Shown: piece by piece, positions 15,988 to 25,067 of the stretch
Position numbering within the stretch: position 1 is the first letter of the stretch
How the letters are laid out: each line of letters starts with the position of its first letter
DNA from: Limnobacter alexandrii
GTDB taxonomy: Bacteria > Pseudomonadota > Gammaproteobacteria > Burkholderiales > Burkholderiaceae_B
NCBI RefSeq assembly: GCF_005871185.1
Contig: NZ_SWKN01000006.1
Span: 372,001 to 436,000 of the forward strand
DNA: 64,000 nt
Direction of reading: 5' to 3'
Position numbers and translations under genes: made by a program
Notes under the pieces: model-generated
Databases searched by the model: none
What the model was told of the DNA's origin: nothing
Seen by the model: the letters and a program-made list of their open reading frames with translations, nothing else

Positions 15988-16862
15988 TGGCGGGCCACCA
16001 TGAAGTTGGGCAACTCAGAATTGACCTGCACCAGTGCCTGTACAAACAGCGCAGCTGACAACAAATCGGCACTTCCGCCCGGGCTTAACCACTGTGATTC
16101 AAACTGCGCACACAAGTGTTGTGCCCTGCTTTTCCAACCGGGTGCGAACACACCGCCTTCTGACAGAAATTGATCAACCCGGCCTTGGGCCCACTGCAAA
16201 CCTTTCAAGCCACCACGATGCGCAAGGTTGGTGTCGGGCAACTTGCCAATGGTGCACACCAAAGCGTGCAACTGGGCCTGCTCTTGCGAAATACCCTCCG
16301 ACAAGGCCCAGCGCAATTGCGGCACAGTGGTCCAAAACAGAACCGGAAAGCCTTCCGCCGCCTGTTCGCGGGCACCCGGCAGGCCGAAAGCGTCCCTGAC
16401 CCGCCGCCCATGCGTGGGGGTGTCTGCATGCTGAACCTGATCCTGAACACCTGCCAGCAAAATATTCACACCCCATTTGGCTGCAACCAATCGGCCCAAG
16501 CTGATCGGCTCAAAGCAACCATGCTCACGAAACTGCGCACCCGCCGCACCGGCCAACAAACCCATCAGGAAAATGGCGCCTTTGTGGGTGTTCACCCCAC
16601 CAGTGGCCTTGAACATGGCCCGCTCTGCGGACAAACCCAGGCCTTGCAAGGCTCGAAATTCCGCGCCTTGAATGCCCGCGGCAAAGCATTCGCCAAAGTA
16701 ACCCCGCAAAGCCTGAATGCTGCTGTAAAAGGTGGCTGCATTCATGTCAGCGTGGCTGCCATTGCGGCTTGGGCACACCAAGCCAGGCTTGTATTCCAGT
16801 TCCACTTCCTGTCGAAGGGCTTCGCAAGCGGCATCATCAATTCGCGCGATCAGTTCTTTCAT
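15984..16862 (-). CDS. mdcB: Triphosphoribosyl-dephospho-CoA synthase
   Basis: A 292-residue enzyme of the CitG/MdcB family. The segments ELEYKPGLVCPSRNGSHADMN (split around the PG-V-P motif) and ATGGVNTHKGAIFLMGLLAGAAG are the family hallmarks; the latter holds the conserved TGGVNTHKG. It condenses ATP with dephospho-CoA to make the precursor of the MdcC prosthetic group. It overlaps mdcG upstream and mdcH downstream by 4 bp each. Confidence 0.94.
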   Translation of the reverse strand: MKELIARIDDAACEALRQEVELEYKPGLVCPSRNGSHADMNAATFYSSIQALRGYFGECFAAGIQGAEFRALQGLGLSAERAMFKATGGVNTHKGAIFLMGLLAGAAGAQFREHGCFEPISLGRLVAAKWGVNILLAGVQDQVQHADTPTHGRRVRDAFGLPGAREQAAEGFPVLFWTTVPQLRWALSEGISQEQAQLHALVCTIGKLPDTNLAHRGGLKGLQWAQGRVDQFLSEGGVFAPGWKSRAQHLCAQFESQWLSPGGSADLLSAALFVQALVQVNSELPNFMVARQ

Positions 16863-17557
16863 GCTGCACTCCCAACCGGGCAGGCAAATCCAGACCGATA
16901 ATCCGCAAGCGACATCAGATTGACTTCAAGATTGGTCTTGCTCAGTAGCTGTGCATGCGGTTCAAACAAAGCCCGACTCAGTTCACGCCATTGCACGGCG
17001 TTGCCGCTCGGGTTGAGCACCTCGCCATCCACTTTGAATTCGGGGTATTTGTTTTGAAGTGCATGGAGAAAACGACACAACTTTTCCGCAGTGGGCCAAT
17101 TCAATGGCTTGAACAACATGTCCAAATCAGAGTGTTCAGTAACGCAGGGCAAACCGCTCAGTGCCTGCACCGCGCTGGAACCATACACATGGGCGTCAAT
17201 ATCCTGTTCAAGCAAGAAACCGCGCAAGGCGGTAGCACCTGCCTGCCAGTGCTGCGGCAATTGCGCCAACACACCACCCAGGTTGGGGCCCTGCTGGTGC
17301 TGTTGAATGTCGCACCTGTTGACCAAAAATGACAAGCGCCGCTTGCCCCAGGAGGCTGGTTCAGCAAGCCCTACTCGCAAGCCGTTGGATTCAACATCGT
17401 TCTGACGCGCAACAATCAACGGGTAGCCCCCAAGCACCCAGCGGTGCAACAGCGACAAGGCGCTGATGGGTTCGATGGGTGCAGGCCCGGCATACTCAGC
17501 CTGCTTCACTGCATCCAGTTTCAACCACACGAAATCATGGCGATTGAACAGGTTCAT
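16859..17557 (-). CDS. mdcG: Phosphoribosyl-dephospho-CoA transferase
   Basis: A 232-residue protein of the MdcG family, which transfers the prosthetic group from MdcB's product to the serine of MdcC. The N-terminus FNRHDFVWLKLD and the central VYGSSAVQALSGLPCVTEHS, with the nucleotidyltransferase-like GSS and SDLDML motifs, identify it. I moved the start to ATG 17557, 11 bp after the mdcE stop, because the longer frame only overlaps mdcE and lacks family character. The stop overlaps the mdcB start. Confidence 0.9.
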   Translation of the reverse strand: MNLFNRHDFVWLKLDAVKQAEYAGPAPIEPISALSLLHRWVLGGYPLIVARQNDVESNGLRVGLAEPASWGKRRLSFLVNRCDIQQHQQGPNLGGVLAQLPQHWQAGATALRGFLLEQDIDAHVYGSSAVQALSGLPCVTEHSDLDMLFKPLNWPTAEKLCRFLHALQNKYPEFKVDGEVLNPSGNAVQWRELSRALFEPHAQLLSKTNLEVNLMSLADYRSGFACPVGSAA

Positions 17558-17567
17558 GGCCTGCTCC

Positions 17568-18293
17568 TCATTGCGGGCCAAGCACGCGCTCGATGACCAG
17601 TCCTGCAGCCTGTCGGCCACCACGTTCAACGCCACGCGCAATGCGAGAGTCTTTCGCAATCTCCTCCCGCGACTTGCCCTGCAAATGCGCAATTGCCTGA
17701 ACCAGGTTTGCGGCATAATCGCTTTGCCACACGGCATCCAGGTGACCCATGCGCAAATAATTTTCCACCCCGGGTGAGAACACAGGCGACTGCTTGGCCA
17801 GCTCTTGCAAATGGTCCAATGGAATTTTCGTGATACGCGACATGGCAGGCAGGTTCATCACTTTGATTTCTGCGTCGGCCAGGGCGTAGCAGGCATCGGC
17901 CATCATGCCGGTGCTGATGTAACCACCACTGACTGCCTCGCCATACACCACACTCAAAATCACATGACCGCGCTGGCGTGCCAGCTCAACTGCCTTGGCC
18001 AGGTGCGCCATATAGCCGTTCAGGCCCATTAACTCATCCCGGCGACGAAGGCGCTGGCCTTGCGTGTCGAGCAAAAATACAATGGGCTCTCCGGGGCGTT
18101 GCTTGATGGTTTCAATCACCACACGCGCCATGGTCAAGGCCATGTCGGCACCCACCTCGGCTTTTTCGGATGTACCAATGACAGTCACTTGCTGATTGCC
18201 CGCCGTTGCGCGGCCATAGAAATGATCTGCCTCTACATGGCTTGCTTTCCAGCTTTGACCAAACAGGGCGTTCAATACCTGATCCCGATTCAT
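17568..18293 (-). CDS. mdcE: Malonate decarboxylase gamma subunit
   Basis: A 241-residue carboxyltransferase-like subunit. FLLDTQGQRLRRRDELMGLN and VIHSVVYGEAVSGGYISTGM-like text (here VILSVVYGEAVSGGYIS) contain the oxyanion loop of the crotonase-related fold. With MdcD it forms the malonyl-S-ACP decarboxylase. The gene overlaps mdcD by 4 bp, fitting equimolar production. Confidence 0.93.
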   Translation of the reverse strand: MNRDQVLNALFGQSWKASHVEADHFYGRATAGNQQVTVIGTSEKAEVGADMALTMARVVIETIKQRPGEPIVFLLDTQGQRLRRRDELMGLNGYMAHLAKAVELARQRGHVILSVVYGEAVSGGYISTGMMADACYALADAEIKVMNLPAMSRITKIPLDHLQELAKQSPVFSPGVENYLRMGHLDAVWQSDYAANLVQAIAHLQGKSREEIAKDSRIARGVERGGRQAAGLVIERVLGPQ

Positions 18294-19189
18294 GCTGCCC
18301 CCCTGGCCACATTGCGCGCATTGGCTGTGGCATTCACAAATTCATCTGCGGGCATCAAGGCCAATTCCTCTGCTGTGGGCAAACCCAAGCGTTGCCAAAT
18401 TTCCTTGGCATCGCGGCAGTCACCAAACTGCTCAAGCCGCTGGGTCAACATGGCATGCTCGGCTTCCAGGTTTTCAAGATCGAAATTCACTTTGCCTGAA
18501 TCAAGCGCTTTTAAAGCGGCATTGCGAAATGCATCAACCTCATCGGCCACCAAGGCTTGAATGTCGCCCATCACATAGCGATGCTTGCCGCCGCTGACGC
18601 GCCACACCAAGGCACGGTCGCGTGAATCAAATTCTTCCACGCCGTACACGGTTTCAATCACCTCGGGACCTGACATCGCCAAGCGCCCCTCTTCCGACAT
18701 GATCAGCACATCGCAGCAGCGTGCTATCAAACCAGTGCCGCCAAAGCAGCCTGCCTTTCCGCCAATCAAACCGATGAATTGAATGCCTTGCGCACGCGCT
18801 GCACACACCGCACGCATAATTTCAGACACGGCAATCAAGCCCGCATTGGCCTCGTGCAAACGCACGCCGCCACTTTCAAAAATCAGCAGCACTGCACGGG
18901 GTTTTTCTTGCACGGCTTTGGCAATGAGTGCAGTGATTTTTGCGCCATGCACTTCGCCAATGGCACCGCCCAGAAACTCACCTTCCTGGGCGGCCACCAG
19001 CACAGGTGCACCACCCAAGGTGGCTCGCCCAATGACCACACCATCATCAAATGCAACCGGTTGTTCAAGCAACGCCATGTGTGGGCTGCTGATGCGATCA
19101 GACGGTTTCAGGATTTCCTGAAAGCTGCCTTCATCGCACACGGCCTGCACACGCTCTCGTGCGCTGGCTTCCAGAAAACTATTGGCCAT
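18290..19189 (-). CDS. mdcD: Malonate decarboxylase beta subunit
   Basis: A 299-residue carboxyltransferase-like protein starting MANSFLEASARERVQAV. LLIFESGGVRLHEANAGLIA, GGKAGCFGGTGLIA and LAMSGPEVIETVYGVEEFDS are diagnostic of the acetyl-CoA carboxylase/MdcD superfamily. It decarboxylates malonyl-S-MdcC to acetyl-S-MdcC together with MdcE. ATG 19189 was chosen; it sits inside the last codons of mdcC, overlapping by 11 bp, and the upstream extension is non-homologous in look. Confidence 0.94.
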   Translation of the reverse strand: MANSFLEASARERVQAVCDEGSFQEILKPSDRISSPHMALLEQPVAFDDGVVIGRATLGGAPVLVAAQEGEFLGGAIGEVHGAKITALIAKAVQEKPRAVLLIFESGGVRLHEANAGLIAVSEIMRAVCAARAQGIQFIGLIGGKAGCFGGTGLIARCCDVLIMSEEGRLAMSGPEVIETVYGVEEFDSRDRALVWRVSGGKHRYVMGDIQALVADEVDAFRNAALKALDSGKVNFDLENLEAEHAMLTQRLEQFGDCRDAKEIWQRLGLPTAEELALMPADEFVNATANARNVARGAA

Positions 19190-19502
19190 GCTGGTTCTCC
19201 CATGCCTCAATGGCTTGGTCCAGGCGCAGGCTGACCACAGCCGGTGTAGCGCCCACATCGTGAATTTCAATTTTCAAACCACCCGCGTTTTTGCGTTCAG
19301 CAAAATCGGTCAACACAGCTTGCCAAATTTGCCCGAAACCACGCGCCGAGGTTTGAATATCCACGGCGCAATGCGCGCCATCGCTGCCTTTCTCCAGCAA
19401 CACTTCGCAATTGCCACTGGCGGTAACACCCACCAGCACTGCATCACGCTGTGCCTGCTGGGCCTTGCTGGGCAAGTTGTATTTCAGTTGTTCCATGCTC
19501 AT
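19179..19502 (-). CDS. mdcC: Malonate decarboxylase acyl carrier protein (delta subunit)
   Basis: A 107-residue carrier protein. Its N-terminal VGVTASGNCEVLLEK contains Ser29, the probable attachment site for 2'-(5''-phosphoribosyl)-3'-dephospho-CoA, installed by MdcG. The remainder (VDIQTSARGFGQIWQAVLTD, then LRLDQAIEAWEN) matches MdcC/CitD-like carriers. It lies 12 bp after mdcA and overlaps mdcD. Confidence 0.93.
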   Translation of the reverse strand: MSMEQLKYNLPSKAQQAQRDAVLVGVTASGNCEVLLEKGSDGAHCAVDIQTSARGFGQIWQAVLTDFAERKNAGGLKIEIHDVGATPAVVSLRLDQAIEAWENQHGQ

Positions 19503-19514
19503 GATGAAAACCCC

Positions 19515-21179
19515 TTACCAGTTGCGGAAACGGCTGGGCGGGTTATACAAACCACCCGAAGCACGCACCAAATCTTTCACGGTTTTCGCGGCCAGCAAAT
19601 CGCGGCTGGCATCGCGCCGGGCAATGCCCAAATCTTCTGCCCGTTTGATCACGCCGCGTGCCCGCAATTCCTCTACCTTTTTCTTGTCGCGGGCCATGCC
19701 CACTTCGGTGTAACCGGCCACGCCGCGAATGGCTTGCTCACGTTCTTCCTCGCTGCGGCACAAGAGCAAGTTCGCAATGCCTTCTTCGGTCACAATGTGC
19801 GTGACATCATCACCAAAAATCATCACAGGCGGGTTGTTCAAACCCATGCTGTCGGCGAGGTCCCAGGCGTCCAGGCGTTCTACAAATGCTGGTGCCATGT
19901 GCTCGCGAAATGTTTCAACCATTTGCACCACCAGCTTTCGGCCACGCGGCATGTGCTTGGGGTTGGCCTGTGCTTCACGCCCAGCCTTGACCCAGGCTTC
20001 GCTTTCATGCCTGCGCCCGCGTGCATCCGCGCCCATATTGGGTGCACCGCCAAAGCCAGCGATGCGGCCTTTGGTGGCTGTACTGCTGTTGCCATAGGTG
20101 TCAATTTGCAGCGTAGAACCGATGAACAGGTCGCAGGCGTAATGCCCTGCTGCCTGGCAAAATGCGCGGTTGCTGCGCATGCTGCCATCATTGCCGGTGA
20201 AGAACACATCGGGCCTTGCTGCAATGTATTTTTCCATGCCCAGTTCACTGCCAAAACTGTGCACGCTTTGAACAAAGCCAGCTTCAATGGCGGGTATCAA
20301 CGCTGGGTGGGGGTTCAGTGCCCAGTTGGTGCAAATTTTTCCTTTCAGGCCCAATTGTTCGCCGTAAGTGGGCAACAGCAATTCAATGGCTGCCGTGTCG
20401 AAGCCAATACCGTGGTTCAAACGCTTCACGCCGTACTCGGCATAAATGCCCTTGATCACCATCATGGCCATCAACACCTGAATTTCAGAAATTTGCGCGG
20501 GGTCGCGTGTAAACAGCGGTTCAATGTAATTCGGACGGGGCGCGTGTATTACAAAATCGACCCAGTCCGCAGGCACATCCACACGCGGCAGTGTGTCGCG
20601 TATTTCGTTGACCTGCACAATCACAATGCCGTTTTTGAAAGCAGCAGCTTCAACAATGGCAGGTGTGTCTTCCGTGTTGGGGCCTGTGTACAAATTGCCC
20701 TGGGCATCTGCAGCCTCGGCTGCAATCAAGGCCACATTGGGCGTTAAATCGACAAAGTAACGGCCAAACAATTCAAGGTAAGTGTGAATTGCATTGATCT
20801 TGATTTTACCGGCCGCCACCAGGTTGGCCAGCCTCGCACCTTGAGGCCCTGAGAAAGAAAAATCAATTTCCTTGGCAATGCCTTTGTCGAACAAGGCCGT
20901 GTGTTCAGGCAAGGCCACCACCGATTGCAACAAGTGCAAATCATGCACCTGTTGCGGGTTCACCTTGGCCAAACATTGCGCCAAAAAATCGGCCTGCTTC
21001 TGGTTGTTACCTTCCAGGCAAACACGGTCACCGGGTTCAATCACACTTTCCAGCAAAGCCACGGTTTGCTCTGCTTTTACCACCTTGCCGGAATTACCCC
21101 CGGCAAGGTGGGCAGCGCGACCCAACCGGGCCGCCTTGGATTGTTGCCCTTGGCGCCACGTTGTGTTGGTCATACTCAT
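19515..21179 (-). CDS. mdcA: Malonate decarboxylase alpha subunit
   Basis: A 554-residue acetyl-S-ACP:malonate ACP transferase of the CoA-transferase superfamily and full family length. Segments such as VCLEGNNQKQADFLAQCLAK, VNRGIGFDTAAIELLLPTYG-like text (here LNHGIGFDTAAIELLLP), FFTGNDGSMRSNRAFCQAAG and FGGAPNMGADARGRRHES are typical of MdcA. It swaps acetate for malonate on the carrier. It follows the TRAP permease gene by 14 bp, so uptake and degradation are on one transcript. Confidence 0.95.
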   Translation of the reverse strand: MSMTNTTWRQGQQSKAARLGRAAHLAGGNSGKVVKAEQTVALLESVIEPGDRVCLEGNNQKQADFLAQCLAKVNPQQVHDLHLLQSVVALPEHTALFDKGIAKEIDFSFSGPQGARLANLVAAGKIKINAIHTYLELFGRYFVDLTPNVALIAAEAADAQGNLYTGPNTEDTPAIVEAAAFKNGIVIVQVNEIRDTLPRVDVPADWVDFVIHAPRPNYIEPLFTRDPAQISEIQVLMAMMVIKGIYAEYGVKRLNHGIGFDTAAIELLLPTYGEQLGLKGKICTNWALNPHPALIPAIEAGFVQSVHSFGSELGMEKYIAARPDVFFTGNDGSMRSNRAFCQAAGHYACDLFIGSTLQIDTYGNSSTATKGRIAGFGGAPNMGADARGRRHESEAWVKAGREAQANPKHMPRGRKLVVQMVETFREHMAPAFVERLDAWDLADSMGLNNPPVMIFGDDVTHIVTEEGIANLLLCRSEEEREQAIRGVAGYTEVGMARDKKKVEELRARGVIKRAEDLGIARRDASRDLLAAKTVKDLVRASGGLYNPPSRFRNW

Positions 21180-21193
21180 TCTTGATTTCCTGC

Positions 21194-22537
21194 TTAGTAG
21201 TCGTACAACATTTCTGGCAAGAAAAGCACCACGTCCGGGAATGCTGACAAGAAGGCAATGTAGCCCGCAATGATCAGAATGAACGGAACAATGCCACGGA
21301 AAATTTCACCGAACTTGATGTCAGGCGCAATGCCGTTAATCACGAACAGGTTCAAGCCCACGGGCGGTGTAATCAGCCCCAGTTCCATGTTGATGGTCAA
21401 AATAATGCCGAACCAGATTGGATCGAAACCTGCAGCCAGAATGGGCGGCAAAATCACCGGCGTGATCATCAAGATAATCGCCACTGGCGGCAGGAAGAAA
21501 CCCAGCACCAGCAACAGCATGTTCACCCAGAACAGCAAAGCCCACTTGGACATTTCCAAGGCAACCAGCCATTCCGCCATGCTTTGGCTAATGCGCAGGT
21601 AGCTCATCACATAGGTGAACAGGAAAGACATGGCGATGATCATCATGACCATGCAACTTTCTTTCGCAGTGCCAGTGAAAATGGCGCGAAGGTCGGTCCA
21701 CTGGTAGCACTTGTACAGTGCAATCACCAAAATAAGCGCAGCCACTGCACCCACACCCGCCACTTCAGAAGGCGTACCAAAGCCGCCGTACATGGCGCCC
21801 ATGATCAAGCCAATCAGGAACAGGAAAGGCAGCAGACGCGGCAGCGACTCCATCTTTTCCTTCCAGGTGAAGTGTTCTTTCTTGCTGACCTCGGCAATTT
21901 CTGCAGGGCTGGCAGTCTTCATCCATTCATGACGATCACGAATGTACTTGATCACCACCCACACAGAAAACAGCACCGCCAACAGGAAGCCCGGAACAAT
22001 ACCGGCCACAAACAGCTTGCCGATGGATTGCTCGGCCATCACGCCATAAATAATCAGCGTAATGCTGGGCGGAATCAAAATGCCCAAAGTACCACCCGCA
22101 GCAATCAGGCCAGAAGCCAAGGCACCGGTGTAACCACGTTTGCGCATTTCCGGAATACCCATGCCGCCAATGGCTGCACAGGTTGCAGGGCTTGAACCAC
22201 ACAAGGCTGCGAAAATGGTACAGCCCATGACGTTGGCCACACCCAGGCTACCGGGCATGCGGTACAACCAGCGGTAAGCCGATTCATACAAATCAACTGC
22301 CGCTCGGGTTTTGCCAATGGCAGCCCCCATGAGAATAAAGAGCGGAATGGTCAACAAGGTGAAGTTTTCAAGTTCACCGAAAATGGTTTCTGCAATCAAA
22401 TGAATGTTGGTTGCAGGCATGAAAAAATACATGATGATGACTGCTGAGCTTCCCAGTGCAAACGCAATGGGCATGCCCGAGAACAGCAACACCAAGGTAA
22501 GGGCCGTGTAAATCAGGCCAATTTCGACGACGCCCAT
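21194..22537 (-). CDS. dctM: TRAP transporter large permease
   Basis: A 447-residue DctM-type inner-membrane protein with about 12 helices. FSGMPIAFALGSSAVI, the TIPLFILMGAAIGKTRAA loop, CGSSPATCAAIGGMGIPEM and GLITPPVGLNLFVINGIA are hallmark segments. It forms the sodium-driven channel with DctQ. I start it at ATG 22537, one base past the dctQ stop; the earlier frame start only overlaps dctQ. Lying directly before mdcA, it most likely imports malonate or a malonate precursor. Confidence 0.94.
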   Translation of the reverse strand: MGVVEIGLIYTALTLVLLFSGMPIAFALGSSAVIIMYFFMPATNIHLIAETIFGELENFTLLTIPLFILMGAAIGKTRAAVDLYESAYRWLYRMPGSLGVANVMGCTIFAALCGSSPATCAAIGGMGIPEMRKRGYTGALASGLIAAGGTLGILIPPSITLIIYGVMAEQSIGKLFVAGIVPGFLLAVLFSVWVVIKYIRDRHEWMKTASPAEIAEVSKKEHFTWKEKMESLPRLLPFLFLIGLIMGAMYGGFGTPSEVAGVGAVAALILVIALYKCYQWTDLRAIFTGTAKESCMVMMIIAMSFLFTYVMSYLRISQSMAEWLVALEMSKWALLFWVNMLLLVLGFFLPPVAIILMITPVILPPILAAGFDPIWFGIILTINMELGLITPPVGLNLFVINGIAPDIKFGEIFRGIVPFILIIAGYIAFLSAFPDVVLFLPEMLYDY

Positions 22538-22538
22538 A

Positions 22539-23090
22539 TCAGCCCCCTTGTCCGCTGGTTGTAGTAGCGTGCCCATGCTTTGGCAGTTCGGGCGCTTTGC
22601 CCATCAAGCCTTCAACAATTTGCACAATGAATTGCAGCGTCAGCAACAGCATGCCGAATGCCATGAAGAAATACGGAATCCACAACTTGGGCCCCCAGGT
22701 TGAGCTGGTGGTCCAGCCCTGGTCCCAGGCCTCGTGGCAATACACTGCCGACAGGTAGGCCACCAAACCACAAAACAGCATCGACAGAATATCGCCGAAC
22801 AACAGGCGAATTCGGGATGCTTTCTTGGACATGATCTCGTCCAGGATTTCAATGCCCACGTGGCCGCGCTCGCGCTGCGTGTGCGCGGCGGCCAGAAAAG
22901 TGGCTGCAATCAACATGAAAATACTGAGCTCGATGACCCAGTCATTTGAAATATTCAGGATGTATCGTGTTACAACTTCGTACACCAGTACGAGCGAACA
23001 AATCAGAATCAAGAGTGCGGACAAATAGGCCATGGCTTGATTGAAGCCGCGTACCGTGCCGCTGAACAGTCGCCACAATGGGTTGTTCAT
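22539..23090 (-). CDS. dctQ: TRAP transporter small permease
   Basis: A 183-residue DctQ-type protein with four transmembrane helices. The motif VIELSIFMLIAATFLAAAHT followed by RGHVGIEIL is diagnostic. ATG 23090 is preceded by GGAGACTATT and gives MNNPLWRLFSG. It partners the DctM homologue 1 bp downstream. An intercistronic hairpin (23115-23149) separates it from the binding-protein gene. Confidence 0.92.
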   Translation of the reverse strand: MNNPLWRLFSGTVRGFNQAMAYLSALLILICSLVLVYEVVTRYILNISNDWVIELSIFMLIAATFLAAAHTQRERGHVGIEILDEIMSKKASRIRLLFGDILSMLFCGLVAYLSAVYCHEAWDQGWTTSSTWGPKLWIPYFFMAFGMLLLTLQFIVQIVEGLMGKAPELPKHGHATTTSGQGG

Positions 23091-23114
23091 AATAGTCTCC
23101 GAGTGGAACTTGAA

Positions 23115-23149
23115 CACCAAGCCCGCCCTACGTTGGACAGGGCTTGGTG
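23115..23149 (-). promoter_or_regulatory. Strong hairpin between dctP and dctQ
   Basis: CACCAAGCCC (23115-23124) and GGGCTTGGTG (23140-23149) are perfect 10-bp complementary arms around a 15-nt loop. In the transcript it lies just after the dctP stop and before dctQ. No T-run follows. Such hairpins after solute-binding-protein genes often protect the upstream mRNA so that more binding protein than permease is made. Confidence 0.6.
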
Positions 23150-23176
23150 CGCCTTACAGAACTGCCTTGACTGGTA

Positions 23177-24196
23177 TCACTTCACGGCAGTGGCCATGTC
23201 CAACCACTTCTGGCCGTCTTTCACTTCTTCAGCGAAATCTTTCCACGCAGACTTCTCTGCAACAGCACGCCACTTGGCAAATGTTGCATCGTCCATGGCA
23301 TAGGCTTTCTTGCCTGCTTTCTTCCACACTTCGGCGGCCATCTGGTCGTCTTTCTTGGACTCTTCAATCGAGAACTTTTCCAGACTTGCACCCACTTCCA
23401 TTACAGCCTTTTGCTGGGCTGGTGTCAGGCGGTCAAATGTTGACTTGGCCATCAAGAGGGGCTCAAACATGAACCAGAAAGAATTCTGGCTGGCGTCGGT
23501 CAAGTGGTCGCCCACTTCTTCCAAGCGGAAAGAAATGATGGACGTGCTGGATGTGACAGCGGCGTCCAACACGCCAGTTTGCATGGCGCTGTAAACTTCG
23601 TTGGATGGCACGTTGGTGATTGAGCCACCTGCACCTTTCAACATCAAATCCATGTGCTTGGAGGCACCGCGAATTTTCACGCCCTTCACATCATCGGGAG
23701 CCAATACTTTTTTCTTGGATGCGATACCGCCTGCCTGCCAAATCCAGGTAACTACTTTCACGCCTTTGCTTTCCAGCAGCTTTTCCAGCTCGTTACCAAT
23801 GGGCTGGCCTTTCCAGCGGTGGCCTTGTTCGTAGCTGGTGATCATGCCGGGCATCAGCGTGATGTTCACTTGTGGAATCTTGCCGCCTTCGTAAGCCAAT
23901 GGGTACAAAGTCATGTCGACTGAACCGTTTTGCAGGGCGCCAAACTGCGCGAAAGTTTTGACCAGCGAGCTGCCTGGATAAATTTCAAACTTCAGGCTGC
24001 CATTGGTTTTCTCGGCCACTTCGCGTGCAAATTTGCGCACCAGGCGATCACGGAAATCGCCCTTTTCTTCGGTGCCACCTGGGAACTGGTGCGACACCTT
24101 GATGGTCGTGGTTTGTGCCGACGCTGTGTTGGCGAAACCAAATGTGATTGCTGCTGCGGCCATACCGGCCACCAGGGGTTTGATCATGAACTTCAT
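23177..24196 (-). CDS. dctP: TRAP transporter substrate-binding protein
   Basis: A 339-residue periplasmic DctP-family protein. The signal peptide (about residues 1-28, ending ASA) is followed by TTIKVSHQFPGGTEEKGDFR and the family core VKIRGASKHMDLMLKGAGGS, NVPSNEVYSAMQTGVLDAAV, where the conserved Arg contacts a carboxylate. ATG 24196 has GGAGACTTACT upstream. Context points to a dicarboxylate ligand, probably malonate. Confidence 0.93.
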   Translation of the reverse strand: MKFMIKPLVAGMAAAAITFGFANTASAQTTTIKVSHQFPGGTEEKGDFRDRLVRKFAREVAEKTNGSLKFEIYPGSSLVKTFAQFGALQNGSVDMTLYPLAYEGGKIPQVNITLMPGMITSYEQGHRWKGQPIGNELEKLLESKGVKVVTWIWQAGGIASKKKVLAPDDVKGVKIRGASKHMDLMLKGAGGSITNVPSNEVYSAMQTGVLDAAVTSSTSIISFRLEEVGDHLTDASQNSFWFMFEPLLMAKSTFDRLTPAQQKAVMEVGASLEKFSIEESKKDDQMAAEVWKKAGKKAYAMDDATFAKWRAVAEKSAWKDFAEEVKDGQKWLDMATAVK

Positions 24197-24271
24197 GAGT
24201 AAGTCTCCTCTCTTGCTTCTAATTGAACGCTGTTGAATCAGGTGAGTGATTCGCAAACGCTTTCCACATCC

Positions 24272-24294
24272 GAACGAAATTTCTGGGTTCGTTC
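24272..24294 (-). promoter_or_regulatory. Inverted repeat after the isomerase gene
   Basis: GAACGAA and TTCGTTC (24272-24278 and 24288-24294) are perfect 7-bp arms with a 9-nt loop, touching the stop codon of the maleate-isomerase-like gene. It could attenuate or stabilise the transcript ahead of dctP. Short, so uncertain. Confidence 0.3.
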
Positions 24295-25045
24295 AATAGT
24301 TCCCGGACAACAGCGAGCCGAAGCCCGGGGCATAGGTCTTAAGACCCAATTTCTTTAACATCATGTAAGTCGTTGCGACCGATGAAGACAATACGGGCAT
24401 ACCCGCGCGGTCTTCAATCGGCTGAATGGAACCCAGCGACGGCATTTGTACGCAGGCGGATGCCACAATTGCGTCCACATTGGCTGTGTTCAGTTTTTTG
24501 GTATGTTCAATTGGGGCAAGCGGATTCAACAGACCCACTTCCAGGTTGTTCGACACTTCCAGCGAAATGCTGTCGAGCACTTCAATGCCTTCGTTCTCGA
24601 TGTAATCAATCACCAGGCAAGTCAGTGGTTTCATGTAGGGGGTGAGAATGGCCACCTTTTTTGCACCAATGGCTTTCAGGCCATCCACCAGGGCACCTGC
24701 ACTGGTCACCACGGGCGCCGGGCCACCGGCTTCCACGGTGCGGCCATGCAAACGTTCTTCCGATTTTTTGTGATAGCCCAAACCCATGCTCATGATGGCC
24801 ACCAGGCAGGCATAACCCAGCACATCCACGCGGGCATCGGCCAGTTCAAGCGCACAGCGATCGGAATCGGCGTCCATCTTGGCCAGTTCCTCTTTGGTCA
24901 CATGCTGCATGCGCATGCGGCTGGAATGAAAGGTAAAACGCTCGGCTTCCACGGCTTCACGCGCGCGCAAAATTGCGGGGATTTCCGTTTCCATGGTGGT
25001 GTTTGAACTTGGCACAATTTGGCCAATCCGGTAAATCTTGCTCAT
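24293..25045 (-). CDS. Maleate cis-trans isomerase/Asp-Glu racemase family enzyme
   Basis: A 250-residue enzyme starting MSKIYRIGQIVPSSNTTMET. The two active-site cysteines expected of maleate isomerase are present: Cys80 in LGYACLVAI and Cys198 in VASACVQMPS, with the Asn of SSNTTMETE near residue 15. Arylmalonate decarboxylases of the same fold keep only the second Cys, so a decarboxylase role is less likely. It lies 22 bp after the HAD gene and upstream of the TRAP genes in the malonate operon. Actual substrate unknown: maleate or a substituted malonate/dicarboxylate. Confidence 0.85.
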   Translation of the reverse strand: MSKIYRIGQIVPSSNTTMETEIPAILRAREAVEAERFTFHSSRMRMQHVTKEELAKMDADSDRCALELADARVDVLGYACLVAIMSMGLGYHKKSEERLHGRTVEAGGPAPVVTSAGALVDGLKAIGAKKVAILTPYMKPLTCLVIDYIENEGIEVLDSISLEVSNNLEVGLLNPLAPIEHTKKLNTANVDAIVASACVQMPSLGSIQPIEDRAGMPVLSSSVATTYMMLKKLGLKTYAPGFGSLLSGNY

Positions 25046-25067
25046 TGAATACTCCGTGTACGTAAAC

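Noticed and set aside
19182-20747. 521-codon open frame on the plus strand
   Set aside because: Antisense to mdcC and mdcA, both firmly identified. Long mirror frames are expected from codon bias at this GC content.
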